Below, one piece after another: positions 62,396 to 64,000 of a DNA stretch of 64,000 nt. The position numbers were made by a program, and so were the translations under genes. The stretch's first letter is position 1. Each line of letters begins with the position of its first letter. Source of the DNA: CAZJHX01 sp964545715 (lineage in GTDB: Bacteria; Myxococcota_A; UBA9042; GCA-2863065); assembly GCA_964545715.1 (NCBI GenBank), contig CAZJHX010000024.1, positions 1-64,000 on the forward strand. The letters are read 5' to 3'. The notes beneath the pieces were generated by a model that saw only the letters and a list, made by a program, of their open reading frames with translations, had not been told where the DNA came from and did no database searches.

Positions 62396-63922
62396 TTAGC
62401 GCACCCAGATCGAGAAGCCGTTGCCCCAGTGCTGGGATGTGCTGTCCTCCCACGCGTTGGCGGCGTTGTTGCCGGTCGAGCTGCAGGCGCCGGCGTAGGC
62501 GGACCCGGCCGCGTCGTCGTTGAGGCGCATGTGCCAGGTGCCGCCGTCGTAGCCCACTTTTGACATGATCATGCCGTCGAAGCTGGTGACCTCACCCGAG
62601 CCGCCGCGCATGTCGCCGTCCTCGCAGTTTGCGGTCAGCGCCGGGTCCGTGCAGACCGCTGTGGTGGGATGGGCGGAGGCCGTGGTCCAGTTGGTGAAGC
62701 CGCCATCGATCGCTTTGAAGAAGCTGACGGTCTGGTTGGCGTTGTTCTCCGCGACAAAGATGAAGCGCGCCACGGTGGCGCCGGCGCCCAGCGGGGTGAG
62801 CCGAGCGATGCCGTGGGAGGCCTGGCCGGGCGTGCGGTCTTCGTAGGAGGTGTCGTCGAGCAGCGCGGGCTCGTCGCCCAGCACCTGGAACCAGTTGTTG
62901 GGCTCGTCGACCAGGCCGTGCTGGCGATGGACCTTGGCGGCCAGAGTCCAGCCCCCGCCGTCGGTCGTCATGTCGCAAAACGCCGTGAAGGGCACGACCG
63001 GGCCGGCGCCGTCCGGGTCGATGGTGTAGGTCTTGGAGGCGCTGTCGCCGAGCACCGCCAGGATGTCTTTGCAGGAGGTGCCGGGGGACTCGGGCGTGCC
63101 GTACCCGACGCAGCCCGTGTCGCCGCAGATCTGGCCGGCGCCGCACAGCGTCCCCGTGCCCGCACAGGCCGCGCCGCAGTCATCCTCGAAGGTCTGCGCG
63201 CAGGCGATGGTCGCGGCATCCGGACAGCTGCCCTCGCACGCGTTGAGGGTGCGCCATTTCGTGCCGTCGCAGACGCGCAGCTTGTTCAGGTCCAGGTCGT
63301 AGTAGATGCGCCCCTTGGCAGCCGCGCCGCAGGTCAGGGCCCCGGTGGCCGCGTGCTCCGCGGTCAGCCCCTGGATCTGGCCTTTGACCCCGATGCCGCC
63401 GTCGAACTGCTGGTGCTTTTCAAAGGTGTTGGTCTGGGTAACGTCGGCGAAGCCGGCCAGATCGGCGCTGTCGATCGGGTCGAACGCCAGGTGGGCCGCC
63501 GTCACGCACCCGCTGCACGCGAGCGTGGTTGCGGACCAGGCTGTGAGGGCATACGGCACGCTGGCCAGGCGCGTGCGCCCAAATGGAGGCTCGGTGCCGA
63601 CCTGCACCTCGACCCAGACCGCGTCCTGGTCGACGAAAGTCGCCGGCGAGAGCGCGCCGGTCGAGCCCAGCGTCGCCCGAAAGACGCCGAACTTCACGGC
63701 GACCGCGTTGGCGGCGCCAAACGACTCCTCGTGCAGCAGCACGCCCTCGGTCTGCTGGTCGAACAGCCGGATCGTCACGCCGTACTCACCGTCGGGCGCC
63801 GGCTGCCCCGATTGGCTGCGCAGCACGCCCTGCAGCTCCAGCAGGGACGGCGCGGCGGCCGTCGCCACGGTCGAGGACACAAGGAGACATCCCAGCACGA
63901 TGAGGCCCACAAGCGTTCGCAT
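62396..63922 (-). CDS. Secreted fibrinogen-like (GGGW) protein
   Basis: 508 residues; AGGAGG lies 7 bases before the ATG, the best ribosome-binding site in this region. Signal peptide ends VATAA. N-terminal domain as in 12966 and 51706 (LLELQGVLRSQSGQPAPDGEYGVTIRLFDQ, RTRLASVPYALTAW). A Cys-rich segment (CEGSCPDAATIAC, CGAACAGTGTLCGAGQIC) precedes a fibrinogen-like domain with FTAFCDMTTDGGGWTLAAKV and the tail DDAAGSAYAGACSS. Probably a secreted or surface recognition protein. Bases 63923-64000 hold a short upstream region with TACGGT on the minus strand and nothing else I can identify. Confidence 0.86.
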   Translation of the reverse strand: MRTLVGLIVLGCLLVSSTVATAAAPSLLELQGVLRSQSGQPAPDGEYGVTIRLFDQQTEGVLLHEESFGAANAVAVKFGVFRATLGSTGALSPATFVDQDAVWVEVQVGTEPPFGRTRLASVPYALTAWSATTLACSGCVTAAHLAFDPIDSADLAGFADVTQTNTFEKHQQFDGGIGVKGQIQGLTAEHAATGALTCGAAAKGRIYYDLDLNKLRVCDGTKWRTLNACEGSCPDAATIACAQTFEDDCGAACAGTGTLCGAGQICGDTGCVGYGTPESPGTSCKDILAVLGDSASKTYTIDPDGAGPVVPFTAFCDMTTDGGGWTLAAKVHRQHGLVDEPNNWFQVLGDEPALLDDTSYEDRTPGQASHGIARLTPLGAGATVARFIFVAENNANQTVSFFKAIDGGFTNWTTASAHPTTAVCTDPALTANCEDGDMRGGSGEVTSFDGMIMSKVGYDGGTWHMRLNDDAAGSAYAGACSSTGNNAANAWEDSTSQHWGNGFSIWVR

Positions 63923-64000
63923 GACTTTCCTCCTGAGCGGTCACCGTAGTTGATCCCCCGGGGCTGGGCAACGCGGGCTCAGGGGTGAAGGACGCAGCCT

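Overview
The window is gene-dense, high-GC bacterial DNA with about 45 protein genes. I found no tRNA or rRNA gene, insertion sequence, phage module or CRISPR array, and no gap longer than about 300 bases. Roughly a third of the products look like lipoproteins (lipobox cysteine near residue 15-25). Many carry acidic Asp/Val/Pro- or Asp/Thr-rich stalks, poly-proline linkers and long cysteine-rich repeat arrays. Together with FtsX-type export genes, Hanks-type kinase and HD-GYP genes, IPT/TIG proteins and fibrinogen-like (CDMTTDGGGW) proteins, this points to a Gram-negative of the Myxococcota/Bradymonadota type (former Deltaproteobacteria). The assignment rests on protein style, not on a marker gene.

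Layout. 1-606: a partial secreted protein with two trypsin-inhibitor-like cysteine domains. 713-12485: a surface hydrolase block with a lipin-type phosphatase lipoprotein, two paralogous phospholipase D + PHP/DUF3604 lipoproteins, a CehA/McbA-type PHP lipoprotein, a solo DnaB-type ATPase and a membrane-anchored metallo-beta-lactamase-fold protein. 12523-19130: an SRPBCC protein, a secreted tail-fibre-like protein, a Ser/Thr kinase with HEAT repeats translationally coupled to a degenerate HD-GYP protein, and a cytidylate-kinase-like/BON fusion. 19136-26703: a lipoprotein, a beta-propeller-like secreted protein coupled to pgi, two DEAD-box helicases and an RRM protein. 26835-34757: a probable minus-strand operon with an FtsX-type ABC exporter, a LolA-like protein and an outer-membrane barrel, preceded by two lipoproteins. 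34907-38969: a TerB-like protein and an IPT/TIG lipoprotein interrupted by an in-frame TGA. 39039-43083: head-to-head trehalose synthesis (OtsA-OtsB fusion) and GH15 genes with overlapping starts. 43097-64000: mostly cell-surface proteins (cysteine-module lipoproteins, FKBP isomerase, a 25-repeat cysteine protein, L,D-transpeptidase, TatT-PLD fusion, fibrinogen-like proteins) with a TVP38-like membrane protein, a CDGSH protein and an alanine/sodium symporter.

The observations I consider most worth following are: (i) the adjacent lipoproteins at 713-5197, which combine a phospholipase D and a lipin-type phosphatidate phosphatase and could form a two-step surface phospholipid pathway; (ii) the in-frame TGA followed by a Gly6 linker and a GC hairpin at 37398-37421, which splits what reads as one 1,220-residue lipoprotein; (iii) the kinase/HD-GYP pair that shares a sensor-like domain; (iv) a recurring TANNNT box 6-9 bases before start codons lacking ribosome-binding sites, suggesting leaderless transcription; (v) a cysteine module shared by two neighbouring lipoproteins; and (vi) an AT-rich operator plus stem-loop leader at 49260-49324.
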